Source: Krasilnikovia cinnamomea (GTDB lineage: Bacteria; Actinomycetota; Actinomycetes; Mycobacteriales; Micromonosporaceae). Taken from it: a stretch of DNA of 64,000 nucleotides. The notes beneath the pieces were generated by a model that was not told the DNA's origin, did not search any database, and saw only the letters and a program-made list of their open reading frames with translations. The DNA lies in assembly GCF_004217545.1 (NCBI RefSeq), contig NZ_SHKY01000001.1, positions 2,480,001-2,544,000 on the forward strand, written 5' to 3'. Of this stretch, positions 17,714 through 25,680 are shown piece after piece. Positions within the stretch are counted from its first letter, which is position 1. Every line of letters starts with the position of its first letter. The translations under genes were made by a program, and so were the position numbers.

Positions 17714-18460
17714 TCAATGGGCGTTGAGGAAGGTCGAGATCCGCTCGCGCAGATCCCGCCGGTCCGTCCACAGCACGTCGGGCCGGTCGTACACGTGCAG
17801 GTCGGCGCCGAGCCGGGCGGCGACCCGCTCGGCCACGGCGGCCGGGTGCAGCGCGTCGCCGGCGCACCCGAGCACCAGGGCCCGACCGGCGAACGCGCGC
17901 AGCGCGCCCTCGTCGGGCACGGCCGGGGCCTGCCAGAGCGTGTCGAGCTGCGGGGCCAGACCGTCGCGCCGCAACTGCTCCTCGCGCTGGCGCCGGTAGG
18001 CCTGGCCGGCGCCGGTGTGCCGGACGTCGGGGGGCACCTCGAGCTCGATCGCCGCGCGCAGGTCCCCCGAGTCGAGCGCGGCGCGCAGCCGGGCCAGCCG
18101 GTCGCGGGCGGCGGCGGGCCGCGTCCCGTCGAGCGGCGCCGGCAGGAACAGCACCACCCGCGCGAAGCGGTCCGGCTGCTGCGCCAGCAGGCGGCACACC
18201 GCGGCGGCGCCCATGCTGACCCCGACCGCCCGGGTGGCACCGGAGCGGTCCGCGACCGAGGCGAGGTCGGCGGCGAGGTCGGCGAAGCTCCACGGTCCGG
18301 GCGGAGCGTCGGAGCGGCCGTGCCCGCGCTGGTGGAAGAAGACCCGCCGTCCGGTGACGGCGCTGCCCAGCGGGCGGGTGCCGGTGATGTCACCGGCGAG
18401 GCCGTGCGCGAACACCGTGACCGGGTCGCCCGTACCGGTGGTGAGCTGCTCCAGGCGCAC
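17714..18460 (-). CDS. Alpha/beta hydrolase
   Basis: This is a compact alpha/beta-hydrolase of 248 residues. The oxyanion segment is VFAHGLAGD, the nucleophile elbow is VGVSMGAAA (GxSxG), the probable acid Asp lies in VLGCAGDALHP, and the final His may be the one in ADLHVY; the usual C-terminal His motif is not clean. The GTG start has no strong ribosome binding site. It is cytoplasmic, with unknown substrate. Confidence 0.82.
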   Translation of the reverse strand: MRLEQLTTGTGDPVTVFAHGLAGDITGTRPLGSAVTGRRVFFHQRGHGRSDAPPGPWSFADLAADLASVADRSGATRAVGVSMGAAAVCRLLAQQPDRFARVVLFLPAPLDGTRPAAARDRLARLRAALDSGDLRAAIELEVPPDVRHTGAGQAYRRQREEQLRRDGLAPQLDTLWQAPAVPDEGALRAFAGRALVLGCAGDALHPAAVAERVAARLGADLHVYDRPDVLWTDRRDLRERISTFLNAH

Positions 18461-18522
18461 GCCGTGCGGGGTGTCGACCAGTTCGGGGTGCGGGCCGGGC
18501 AGCCGGACCCGCGGGCGGTCGG

Positions 18523-18837
18523 CTACCAGAACCCCTTGCCGTCGGAAAGGTCACGCAGGCCGGGCCGGACGTCCAGCAGATAGATCAGGGCGGCCGCGAT
18601 GCCGATCAGGCCGAAGATGCCGATCGGCCCGCTGATCAGGTACGTGAGCACGAGGGAGACGGCGAGGATGGCCACCCAGGCGCCCTTGGGCAGGGTGCCG
18701 ATCGCCGGGAACCCGTCGCCTCGCTGCGTGATGCAGTGCACGAGGGCCACGGCCTGCACGATCAGCGACAGGATCAGGATGACCAGGTTCATGCCGCGGA
18801 CGACGTCGAGATAGAAGATCGGTGCGCTGGTGGCCAT
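18523..18837 (-). CDS. DUF2516 family membrane protein
   Basis: The 104-residue protein has three hydrophobic segments (about 17-36, 53-67 and 70-88) and the ending YLLDVRPGLRDLSDGKGFW characteristic of DUF2516. Its function is unknown; it is an actinobacterial inner-membrane protein. It lies just downstream of the HBHA-like gene, with a strong hairpin between them. A TAGACT box sits 6 bases before the ATG, so it may also have its own leaderless promoter. Confidence 0.88.
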   Translation of the reverse strand: MATSAPIFYLDVVRGMNLVILILSLIVQAVALVHCITQRGDGFPAIGTLPKGAWVAILAVSLVLTYLISGPIGIFGLIGIAAALIYLLDVRPGLRDLSDGKGFW

Positions 18838-18851
18838 GGGCCGAGTCTATG

Positions 18852-18883
18852 CCGCGGGCCCCGGCCGAAGCCGGGGCCCGCGG
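18852..18883 (-). terminator. GC-rich hairpin after the HBHA-like gene
   Basis: Perfect 14-base arms (CCGCGGGCCCCGGC and its complement) around a 4-base loop lie 25 bases beyond the stop of the HBHA-like gene. There is no U-tract, which is common for actinobacterial terminators. Confidence 0.65.
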
Positions 18884-18907
18884 TTCGTCACGCGGTGGCG
18901 TGTTCGA

Positions 18908-19363
18908 TCACTTGGCGGCCGGACGGGTCCGCTTGGCGACGCGCGGCTTCGGCTCGGTCGCGGCGGCGGCCGCCGCGACGGCCTTCGGGGCCTCGGTGGC
19001 CTCGATGTCGGCGTTGACCACGTCCGCGGCCTCGACGACGCCGGTGCCCACGACGCGCTCGCCCCGGGCGACCAGCGCGGTGTACGCGCTGAGCGCACGC
19101 TCCTGGGCCAGCTGGGCGAACGCGACGGCGTTGCTGGCGGCGTTGCTGCGCAGCTTGTCGAAGTCGGTCGTGGTGGCCTTCTCCCGCAGCTCGCCGGCCT
19201 TGGTGTTGGCGTTGGCGATCGCCGGCTTCAGGGTCGCGACGGCGCGGTCGCTCAGCTCGCTGACCACGGCGGGCAGCTTGCGCAGCTGCTCGACCGCGAG
19301 GTCACCGGCTCCGGCGGCGGCGTACAGGGGGGCGGGGATCTTGGTCTTGGTCTGCTCGGTCAT
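18908..19363 (-). CDS. Heparin-binding hemagglutinin (HBHA)-like protein
   Basis: The 151-residue protein is mostly helical and probably coiled coil (about residues 10-115), with LYAAAGAGDLAVEQLRKLP near the start as in mycobacterial HBHA. It ends in a Lys/Arg/Ala/Pro-rich tail (PKPRVAKRTRPAAK). HBHA in mycobacteria binds heparan sulfate and lipid surfaces; a role at the envelope or in lipid inclusions is plausible here. Its ATG overlaps the stop of the XRE regulator (ATGA). The tail is short compared with that of the mycobacterial adhesin. Confidence 0.75.
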   Translation of the reverse strand: MTEQTKTKIPAPLYAAAGAGDLAVEQLRKLPAVVSELSDRAVATLKPAIANANTKAGELREKATTTDFDKLRSNAASNAVAFAQLAQERALSAYTALVARGERVVGTGVVEAADVVNADIEATEAPKAVAAAAAATEPKPRVAKRTRPAAK

Positions 19364-19842
19364 GTCGTCTCCTCCGACTTGGTGGTCCTGGGTGGGGGCG
19401 CGGCGCCGTCCTCCACAACCGCCACGTCCTCGAGGACGGCGGCCAGCCCGTCGCCCTCGGTGTCGACGGGCGGCTCGGCGGCCTTGGGCGGCGCGTGCCG
19501 GGCGTTCTCGTTGCGGAACGTCTCGTAGATCTGGGACAGCGACTGCTTCTGCGCGATGGTCAGCTCGGGATCGACCGCGATCGCGGCCAGCACCCCCTGC
19601 TGGCCCTCGCTGTCGAGCAGGCCGGCACGCAGGTACATCGCCGGGGTGGAGACCCGCAGCGCGCTGGCGAGCTGCTGGAGCACCTCGGCACTGGGTTTAC
19701 GCAGGCCACGCTCGATCTGGCTGAGGTACGGGTTGCTCACCCCGGCCCGCTCCGCGAGCTGCCGGAGCGAGATCTTGGCGGATTGACGCAGGTCGCGGAT
19801 GAATCCGCCGATGTCCTGCGGCAGGTCCTTGGGCGTGGGCAT
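19360..19842 (-). CDS. XRE-family transcriptional regulator
   Basis: The 160-residue protein has an N-terminal helix-turn-helix (residues about 12-66: KISLRQLAERAGVSNPYLSQIERGLRKPS) and a charged C-terminal region rich in Glu, Pro and Thr. It sits upstream of, and overlaps, the HBHA-like gene, matching the order regulator-hbhA-DUF2516 that I recall from mycobacteria. ATG 19842 is chosen as the first residue of the domain. A 16-base palindrome ends 22 bases upstream of it and could be its operator. Confidence 0.88.
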   Translation of the reverse strand: MPTPKDLPQDIGGFIRDLRQSAKISLRQLAERAGVSNPYLSQIERGLRKPSAEVLQQLASALRVSTPAMYLRAGLLDSEGQQGVLAAIAVDPELTIAQKQSLSQIYETFRNENARHAPPKAAEPPVDTEGDGLAAVLEDVAVVEDGAAPPPRTTKSEETT

Positions 19843-19863
19843 GCCTCGACGGTAGCCCCGACC

Positions 19864-19900
19864 GCTAGCTGCTGCAAGCAAAACGCTTGCAGCAGCTAGC
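19864..19900. promoter_or_regulatory. Perfect 16-base inverted repeat upstream of the XRE gene
   Basis: The arms GCTAGCTGCTGCAAGC and its exact complement flank a 5-base AAAAC spacer. The element lies between the asparaginase 3' end (19946) and the XRE start (19842). It could be an autoregulatory operator of the XRE protein or the terminator of the asparaginase operon. The absence of a U-tract and the closeness to the XRE start favour an operator. Confidence 0.6.
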
Positions 19901-19945
19901 GTGAATCACCTCACTCGGTGACCCCGACCTCACGCTTCGGGGAGA

Positions 19946-20869
19946 TCACCAGGTGGCGCGGACCTCGCCGACCGTCTCCCCGCCGCCCAGCACGGGCACC
20001 GGCGGCACCGGCGCGTCCACCCCGAGCCGGCGCAGGGCCGCGCGCAACAGCGGCATCCGGGCCCGGGCGGCCCCATCGGAGATCTTGAACGCCACCGCAC
20101 CCACGCCGGGCACGGCCACCGCCTGCACCCCCTCGGCGCCGCCCTTGGCCAGCAGCCCCGGCACCCCGGCCATCAGTACGGTGTCGTCCCCGCCCGTGCC
20201 GTGCACCAGCTCGGGGTGAGCCCGCATGGCGTCCGCCACCCGGCGCTCGGGGCTGCCCGCCTCGGCGTCCACCAGACGCAGGAAGGAGCGCGCCAGCGCG
20301 GTCAGCGAGAACGCGAACACCGGCGCACCGCAGCCGTCCACCCCGGTGGCCGCGATCGGCTCACCGGCCAGCTCCGCCACGGTCTGCGCCAGCGCGACCT
20401 GCAACGGATGCCCGGCATCGCGGTACGACTCCACCGGCCAACCGTTGGCCACGCAGGTGGCCAGCATGCCGGCGTGCTTGCCGGAGCAGTTCATCAGGAT
20501 CCGCCGCGCCGCGCCGCCCGCCCGCAGCACCGCGTCCCGCTCCCGCTCCGACGCGGGCAGCGCGGGCGGGCAACCCAGCGCCTCCGGGCTCAGGCCCGCC
20601 GCCGCCAGGATCTCCCCCGCGCGCAGCGCGTGGAACGGCTCACCGAGGTGGCTGCCGCTGATCAGCGCCAGGTCGGCGGCCTCCCGCGCGGGCAGCCCGG
20701 CGCGAAGCATGCCGACGGTCTGCAACGGCTTGTTCGACGAGCGGGGGAAGAACGGCGACCCGACGTCCCCGGCGCTGTCCTTCACCGTGCCCGCCGAGTC
20801 CAGCACCACGACCGAACCGTGGTGCACACTCTCGACGAAACCGGACCGCACGACCTCCGCGAGGATCAT
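19946..20869 (-). CDS. L-asparaginase (Rhizobium AnsA-type)
   Basis: The 307-residue protein is of the class 3 asparaginase family, related to serine-lysine hydrolases. Motifs include PRSSNKPLQT near the N-terminus, LISGSHLGE, MNCSGKHAGML and GVDGCGAPVF. It converts asparagine (or a similar amide) to aspartate and ammonia in the cytoplasm. Its ATG overlaps the stop of the upstream BKACE gene (ATGA), so the two are translated together. The length is slightly shorter than that of the rhizobial enzymes. Confidence 0.88.
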   Translation of the reverse strand: MILAEVVRSGFVESVHHGSVVVLDSAGTVKDSAGDVGSPFFPRSSNKPLQTVGMLRAGLPAREAADLALISGSHLGEPFHALRAGEILAAAGLSPEALGCPPALPASERERDAVLRAGGAARRILMNCSGKHAGMLATCVANGWPVESYRDAGHPLQVALAQTVAELAGEPIAATGVDGCGAPVFAFSLTALARSFLRLVDAEAGSPERRVADAMRAHPELVHGTGGDDTVLMAGVPGLLAKGGAEGVQAVAVPGVGAVAFKISDGAARARMPLLRAALRRLGVDAPVPPVPVLGGGETVGEVRATW

Positions 20870-21699
20870 CGAGCGGGGATGCCGAGCAGCGCGCGCGCCT
20901 CGGCCGGGCTCAGCGGCGGCCGCTGCGCGAGCTGCGCGAAACCGACCGCCCGCGCCACGAGCTGCATGTTCGACTCGACCGGCTGACCCTTCGCGTACGT
21001 GACGGTGTCCTCCATGCCGACCCGCAGGTGGCCGCCCGCCGAGAGCGAGGCCAGCATGACCGGGATCGTGCTGCGGCCGATGCCGGTGGCCGAGAACGTC
21101 GTGCCCTCCGGCAGGTCACGCAGCGCCTGGCGGCAGGCCACCAGCGCCTCGGCGGTGCCGGGCATCCCGCCGGGCACCCCCATCACCAGGTCGACGTGCA
21201 CGTGCCCGCCGAACGGCAGCCCGTACGAGCTGAGCAGGCGCTGCAGCGTGGTGAGCTGGCCCAGGTCGAAGATCTCGTACTCGGGGACGATGCCGCGTTC
21301 CTGCATGCGGGTGTGCAGCTCGACGACGAACTCCCACCGGTTCAGGAACACGTCGTCGCCGAAGTTGACCGTGCCCATCGTGCAGGAGGCCATCTCCGGG
21401 CCCGCGTCGAGCACGGCGAGCCGGTCCGCCTCCGGGTCCGTCACGGAACCGCCCGAGGAGAGCTGCACGATCAGGCCGGTGGACTCGCGCAGCCCCGCCA
21501 CGGTCGCCCGCAGCCGCCCCTGGTCCAGGGTGGGCTTCGCGTCGTCGTCGCGGATGTGCACGTGGATGATGGCGGCGCCGAGCGCCTCGCACTCCTTGGC
21601 GGTAACCACGAGTTCGTCGAGGGTCACGGGCAGCGCGGGTACGGCCGCCTTGCTGCTCTCCGCGCCGGTGGGCGCGACGGTGATGAGGGTCCCGGTCAT
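20866..21699 (-). CDS. BKACE family 3-keto-5-aminohexanoate cleavage enzyme-like protein
   Basis: The 277-residue TIM-barrel protein has the BKACE (formerly DUF849) signature: VAPTGAE near the start, AAIIHVHIRDDD (zinc-ligand His pair), LSSGG and a second metal-ligand region GHVHVDLVMG. Family members cleave beta-keto acids with acetyl-CoA; the substrate here is unknown. A CAGGAT box lies 7 bases before the ATG, consistent with a leaderless mRNA. It forms a two-gene operon with the asparaginase. Confidence 0.88.
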   Translation of the reverse strand: MTGTLITVAPTGAESSKAAVPALPVTLDELVVTAKECEALGAAIIHVHIRDDDAKPTLDQGRLRATVAGLRESTGLIVQLSSGGSVTDPEADRLAVLDAGPEMASCTMGTVNFGDDVFLNRWEFVVELHTRMQERGIVPEYEIFDLGQLTTLQRLLSSYGLPFGGHVHVDLVMGVPGGMPGTAEALVACRQALRDLPEGTTFSATGIGRSTIPVMLASLSAGGHLRVGMEDTVTYAKGQPVESNMQLVARAVGFAQLAQRPPLSPAEARALLGIPAR

Positions 21700-21759
21700 G
21701 CCCGCGATCCTGCCACGTGGGACGGGCCGGGGTCGCGGGGACCGCAGCTCAAGAGATGA

Positions 21760-22809
21760 TCAGGCCGGGTCGACGGCCGCCGCGGACTCGGCGACCTGGA
21801 GCCGGGCGTCGTCCGGCACGTTCCGTTTCAGCACCGCCAGGGCGATCATGCCGAGTTCGTGGTGGCGCACCGCGGTGCCGACGAAACCGACCGCGCGCTC
21901 GTCCAGCGTGACCGGCGTGCCCTGCGCGGGCGGGTGGTCCGTGGCCACCCCGTCCAGGTGCAGCAGCACGAGGCGGCGGGGCGGACGGCCCAGGTTGTGC
22001 ACCCGGGCCACCGTCTCCTGCCCCCGGTAACAACCCTTGTCCAGGTGTACGGCGGCGGCCAGGAACCCGGCCTCGGCCGGGATCGTGCGGTGGTCGGTCT
22101 CCCAGCCCAGCCGTGGGATGCGATGCGCGACCCGCACCGCCTCGTACGCCCACAGCCCGGCCGGGGGCACCTCCAGCGCCGCCCGGACCGCCTCCACCTC
22201 GGGGCGGCGGACCAGCAGATCCACGCCCAGCGGGACCCGGCGGGCCAGCCCGTACGCGAATTGCCGGACGTCGTAGATCGCGGTCGGTCCCGACGGCACG
22301 GTGCCCTTGGCGAACTTGGCGTCGGGCACCGGGGCGATCCGCGGCTCGGCCAGGCCGGTCACGCCCAGCCGGGCGGCGGCGGCAACAGCGTCCGGCCCGA
22401 CCAGCGACAGCACCGCCAGCTCGGCGCTGGCGTCGCGCGGCTCCACCTTGGTGAAGAACCGCATCATCTCCAGGTACCTGAGCAGGCCCGCGCCGCTGCC
22501 CGGCTCGGTGTCCAGCCACGCGGTCGTGCCGTCCTCGGTGACCAGGGCGTGCTGCTCGACGTGGCCGTGCGGGGAGAGCACGAGCAGCTCGGTGCCCTGC
22601 CCGGCGCCCAGATCGCTCAGGTGCTGGGTGGTGAGGGTGTGCAGCCAGCTCGCCCGTTCCTCGCCGGGCACCGCGACGACCTCGCGGTGCGACCGGTCGA
22701 CCAGGCCGACCGCCGTGTCGAGCAGGCGTTGCTCGCGCATCGGGTCGCCGTAGTGGGCGGCGACGCCCGCGTCGAGGGAGTCGGGGGTCAGTTCCTCGAC
22801 CAGGATCAT
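21760..22809 (-). CDS. ygfZ: YgfZ/GcvT-like folate-binding protein
   Basis: The 349-residue protein carries the YgfZ signature KGCYRGQETVAR in its C-terminal half and an aminomethyltransferase-like fold. YgfZ binds tetrahydrofolate and supports the assembly or repair of certain iron-sulfur enzymes such as MiaB. The start overlaps the fur stop (ATGA at 22806-22809), coupling Fe-S maintenance to a metal- or redox-sensing repressor. Confidence 0.92.
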   Translation of the reverse strand: MILVEELTPDSLDAGVAAHYGDPMREQRLLDTAVGLVDRSHREVVAVPGEERASWLHTLTTQHLSDLGAGQGTELLVLSPHGHVEQHALVTEDGTTAWLDTEPGSGAGLLRYLEMMRFFTKVEPRDASAELAVLSLVGPDAVAAAARLGVTGLAEPRIAPVPDAKFAKGTVPSGPTAIYDVRQFAYGLARRVPLGVDLLVRRPEVEAVRAALEVPPAGLWAYEAVRVAHRIPRLGWETDHRTIPAEAGFLAAAVHLDKGCYRGQETVARVHNLGRPPRRLVLLHLDGVATDHPPAQGTPVTLDERAVGFVGTAVRHHELGMIALAVLKRNVPDDARLQVAESAAAVDPA

Positions 22810-23228
22810 GAAAGCTCCTTGCAGTCACCGCAGACGCCGAACAGCGACACGTGCCCGACGTCGACCCGGAACCCGCGCTCCGCCTGCAACTGCCGGGTCA
22901 CCGGCAGCAGCACGGACGGGTCGGCCTCGCCGATCGACCCGCAGCGGCGGCAGACCAGGTGCACGTGCTGGTCCTCCCCGGCCCGGTGGTACGTGGGCGA
23001 ACCGTGCGACAGGTGGGTGTGGCTGACCAGGCCCAGCTCCTCGAGCAGTTCGAGGGTGCGGTACACCGTGGTGATGTTGACCCCGGCGGCCCGTTCCCGC
23101 ACGGCGTGGTGCACCTGCTCCGGGGTGGCGTGGCCCAGTTCGTACACCGCTTCCAGGATCAGCTGGCGTTGCGGGGTGAGCCGCAGGCCGCGTTCCCGGA
23201 GCTTGTCGGCAAGCGATGGGGCGGTCAC
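22806..23228 (-). CDS. Fur-family transcriptional repressor
   Basis: The 140-residue regulator has the Fur winged helix (LRERGLRLTPQRQLILEAV, NITTVYRTLELLEELGLV), the metal-sensing segment HVHLVCRRCGSIGEAD and the second CxxC pair in FGVCGDC, which form the structural zinc site. It could be a Fur, Zur or PerR homologue; I cannot tell which from the sequence. GTG 23228 is chosen because a TATGCT -10 box lies 6 bases upstream (leaderless); ATG 23249 is an alternative. Confidence 0.93.
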   Translation of the reverse strand: MTAPSLADKLRERGLRLTPQRQLILEAVYELGHATPEQVHHAVRERAAGVNITTVYRTLELLEELGLVSHTHLSHGSPTYHRAGEDQHVHLVCRRCGSIGEADPSVLLPVTRQLQAERGFRVDVGHVSLFGVCGDCKELS

Positions 23229-23284
23229 GGTATGAGCATAGTTCGACATGCCTATGCGCCCCGCCCGTGCCGGGCCGGGGTGGG

Positions 23285-23899
23285 TCAGCCGCCGACGCGC
23301 AGCAGGCGGGCGGACATGTGCGGCTCCAGGCCCCGGCCCTCGGCGGCGACCTCCTGGGCGTACAGCAGGGCGCCCTCGACGATGCCGAACAGCCGGTGGC
23401 CCGCGGTGACCTCCTTGGCGGTGGGCGAGCGGACGATCGCGTCCGCCTCCATCTCCAACCGGGTGCCGGTCACCTTCCCGAGGTACAACTCCATGATCCC
23501 GGTGGGGGTGCACATGGTGGCTTCCATGTCGTCGGTGGCCCGTCCCTCGGCCGTGGTCACCGGACGCCACCAACCGACCTCGCGGTTGGCCATCCGGACC
23601 GGCTGCGACTCGTCGTCGAGAATCCACGCCCGCGACTCGTAGTGCAGGAACGGCCGCCCGTCGTGGCTGATGCGGACCTCCTGGGCGAAGTTGAAGTCCT
23701 CCACGCCGGGGAAGCCGCCCTGGCCGCGTCCGCGCCACAGCCCGATGAACGGCAGCAGGCCCAGCAGCGCCGGGTGCAGGTCCGGCCCGGAGCGCAGGTC
23801 GTGGGTGTCCTCGTACGGGTAGGCGTCCACCGGCGGCGCGTTCAGCCAGGGCGGCGGGCCCAGCGGGTTGCCGGTGTCCGCGGCCTCGTCGTTGCTCAC
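23285..23899 (-). CDS. Nitrobindin family heme-binding beta-barrel protein
   Basis: The 204-residue protein shows FIGLWRGRGQGGFP (GxWxGxG motif) after a Pro-rich N-terminus and LEPHMSARLLRV at the C-terminus, where the conserved His binds heme iron in nitrobindins (FABP/THAP4-like). Such ferric heme proteins isomerise peroxynitrite or scavenge reactive nitrogen species in the cytoplasm. The GTG start overlaps the stop of a 34-codon upstream ORF (GTGA). Confidence 0.9.
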   Translation of the reverse strand: MSNDEAADTGNPLGPPPWLNAPPVDAYPYEDTHDLRSGPDLHPALLGLLPFIGLWRGRGQGGFPGVEDFNFAQEVRISHDGRPFLHYESRAWILDDESQPVRMANREVGWWRPVTTAEGRATDDMEATMCTPTGIMELYLGKVTGTRLEMEADAIVRSPTAKEVTAGHRLFGIVEGALLYAQEVAAEGRGLEPHMSARLLRVGG

Positions 23900-24000
23900 C
23901 AGCGTCCCCTTGCCATCCGCACGGCCAGGTAGCCCAGGCCGCCCGCCAGCGCGCCGAACCCGGCGACCAGCAGGCTCACGAATCCGATCTCGGTAACCAT
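23896..24000 (-). CDS. 34-residue single-span membrane protein
   Basis: A short ORF begins at ATG 24000 and consists almost wholly of one hydrophobic segment (residues 5-28) ending MARGRW. Its stop overlaps the nitrobindin GTG (GTGA), a coupling that is unlikely by chance. It occupies the region between the divergent DsrE gene and nitrobindin. It may serve as a membrane anchor or as a translational coupler. Confidence 0.65.
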   Translation of the reverse strand: MVTEIGFVSLLVAGFGALAGGLGYLAVRMARGRW

Positions 24001-24046
24001 GACCCGGTCATCGTAGTCAACACTGCTCGCGCCTAGGCTGACGGCC

Positions 24047-24409
24047 ATGACTCGCCTGCTCGTGGTCAAGGCAACCGCCGGCGCCGACGCCCCGGAACGC
24101 TGCTCCCAGGCGTTCACCGTGGCCAGCACCGCCGTGGCAGCCGGTGTCGACGTCTCGTTCTGGCTCACCGGCGAGTCCACCTGGTTCGCCCTGCCCGGGC
24201 GGGCGGAGCAGTTCGCACTGCCGCACGCCGCTCCCCTGCCCGACCTGCTGGAGCTGCTGCTGGCCAACGGCCGGGTCACCGCCTGCACCCAGTGCGCCGC
24301 CCGGCGCGACATCACCCCCGACGACGTGCTGCCCGGGGTGCGGATCGCGGGCGCCGCGGTCTTCGTCGAGGAGATCATGGGCGAGGGCGCGCAGGCGCTC
24401 GTGTACTGA
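24047..24409 (+). CDS. DsrE family protein
   Basis: The 120-residue protein has the small DsrE/F Rossmann-like fold: LLVVKATAGAD, AGVDVSFWLTGEST, and a CxxC motif in VTACTQCAARRDI, suggesting sulfur transfer or redox chemistry. TAGGCT lies at 24034-24039, 7 bases before the ATG, so the mRNA is probably leaderless. It converges on the next gene with a 2-base gap. Confidence 0.82.
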   Translation: MTRLLVVKATAGADAPERCSQAFTVASTAVAAGVDVSFWLTGESTWFALPGRAEQFALPHAAPLPDLLELLLANGRVTACTQCAARRDITPDDVLPGVRIAGAAVFVEEIMGEGAQALVY

Positions 24410-24411
24410 CC

Positions 24412-25260
24412 TCAGCGGCACCCGACGGTGACGCTGACTCGCGCGGACCCTTCCGTGATGGTCACCACCACGGAGAGGCCGCCGATCCGCCACGCCCACG
24501 CCCGCGGCTCGGCCTGCACGACGCCCGCTCCCGCGGTCACCGCCTTCAGCGCCCGGATCAGATCCCGGGGCAGCGGGACGGCCACGCTGGTCACGGTCCG
24601 CGCGGTACCGCCGGACGGGCAGGCCACCTCCGTCACGGTGTCCGCCACGGCACCAGCGGCGCCCAGCGCGCTCAGGGCGGCCCGGTAGATCGCCGGCAGC
24701 GTGGACACCGGGGGGCGGGTGGGCGTCGGGTTCACCACGGCGGCCGGCGGGCGGCAACCCGTGGACACCTGCAACGTCACCACGGTCGCGTCGGCCGGGG
24801 TACGCGCGTCGATCGCCACGAAACCACCGGCGTCGGCGTACAGCTCCAGGCGGGTGCCGGACGCGCTGCGCCGCACCCGGGCCTGGTACCCGGCCGGCAG
24901 CGCCTTCGCGATCGCGTCGAGCGCCTGGCCGGCCCCGCCGGCGCGCACCCGCACGGTGACCTCCCGGACGGCCTCCATGCCGGGGCGGACCGGGGTGAGG
25001 CGGCAGTCCCGGGAGAACTCCGTGGGATGCAGCACGACGGCGCGCCCGTCGGCGTCCGCCGCGGACATCACGGCGCCCGTGGCGGCGTCCAGGAACGGCA
25101 GGGCCGCGGCGATGTCGGCCTGCTCGGGAACGGTCGGGGGGTCGTGGCGGACGGACCAGAAGACCAGTCCGGCCAGCAGCACCGCCCACACCACGACCAC
25201 CACCCTCAGCCACGGGCGGCGGGGCGGCCGGATGGCGGGCGGATGTGCCGGGGGATTCAC
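24412..25260 (-). CDS. Membrane-anchored hypothetical protein
   Basis: The 282-residue protein has a Pro-rich N-terminus, one membrane span (residues about 18-36, LRVVVVVWAVLLAGLVFW) and an extracytoplasmic part with two similar halves, each containing two nearby strands and a Cys (SRDCRL, STGCRPP, EVACPSGG, VTVGCR). Four Cys residues could form two disulfides. The family is not recognised. Confidence 0.75.
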   Translation of the reverse strand: MNPPAHPPAIRPPRRPWLRVVVVVWAVLLAGLVFWSVRHDPPTVPEQADIAAALPFLDAATGAVMSAADADGRAVVLHPTEFSRDCRLTPVRPGMEAVREVTVRVRAGGAGQALDAIAKALPAGYQARVRRSASGTRLELYADAGGFVAIDARTPADATVVTLQVSTGCRPPAAVVNPTPTRPPVSTLPAIYRAALSALGAAGAVADTVTEVACPSGGTARTVTSVAVPLPRDLIRALKAVTAGAGVVQAEPRAWAWRIGGLSVVVTITEGSARVSVTVGCR

Positions 25261-25294
25261 GCCGCCATGGTGGCATGGCAGGTCGCGGACGCGT

Positions 25295-25330
25295 GCAGGG
25301 GCGGGACCCGGAACCGGGTCCCGCCCCTGC
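25295..25330 (-). terminator. Strong hairpin after the DUF1416 gene
   Basis: Two 17-base arms (GCAGGGGCGGGACCCGG and its complement) are separated by AA. It begins 17 bases beyond the DUF1416 stop and should end the rhodanese operon. Confidence 0.75.
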
Positions 25331-25346
25331 GGCAGCAGAGCGTGGT

Positions 25347-25676
25347 TCAGTTGGCGACGGTCAGGCCGACCTCGTTGACGCCGCGCGCGGCGTCGACGGT
25401 GAGGTCGCCGTTGCCGCTGCGGGACAGTGCCCGCAGCGTCCAGGCGCCAGGGGCGGCGAAGAACCGGAACACCCCCTCGGGCGACGTGACCACCTCGGCG
25501 GTGAACTCACCGGAGGAGTCGAGCAGCCGGACGTACGCGCCGCCCACGGCCTCACCGTCGGCGGTGCGCACGGCACCGGTGATGACGGTCTCCTTCTCCA
25601 GGTCGACGCTCGCCGGCAGCGGAGCGGACTGGTCCGGGGCGGCGCACCCGGCTGTGGTGTTGGCGGGAGAGGTCAT
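25347..25676 (-). CDS. DUF1416 protein (SseC-like)
   Basis: The 109-residue protein matches the DUF1416 pattern: an N-terminal segment with a Cys, followed by a transthyretin-like beta fold (VITGAVRTADGEAVGGAYVRLLDSSGEF, VFRFFAAPGAWTLRAL). The mycobacterial relative SseC1 is encoded beside the rhodanese CysA and is linked to sulfur metabolism. Here it follows the rhodanese by 4 bases, so it is the second gene of the operon. Confidence 0.9.
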   Translation of the reverse strand: MTSPANTTAGCAAPDQSAPLPASVDLEKETVITGAVRTADGEAVGGAYVRLLDSSGEFTAEVVTSPEGVFRFFAAPGAWTLRALSRSGNGDLTVDAARGVNEVGLTVAN

Positions 25677-25680
25677 TTGG

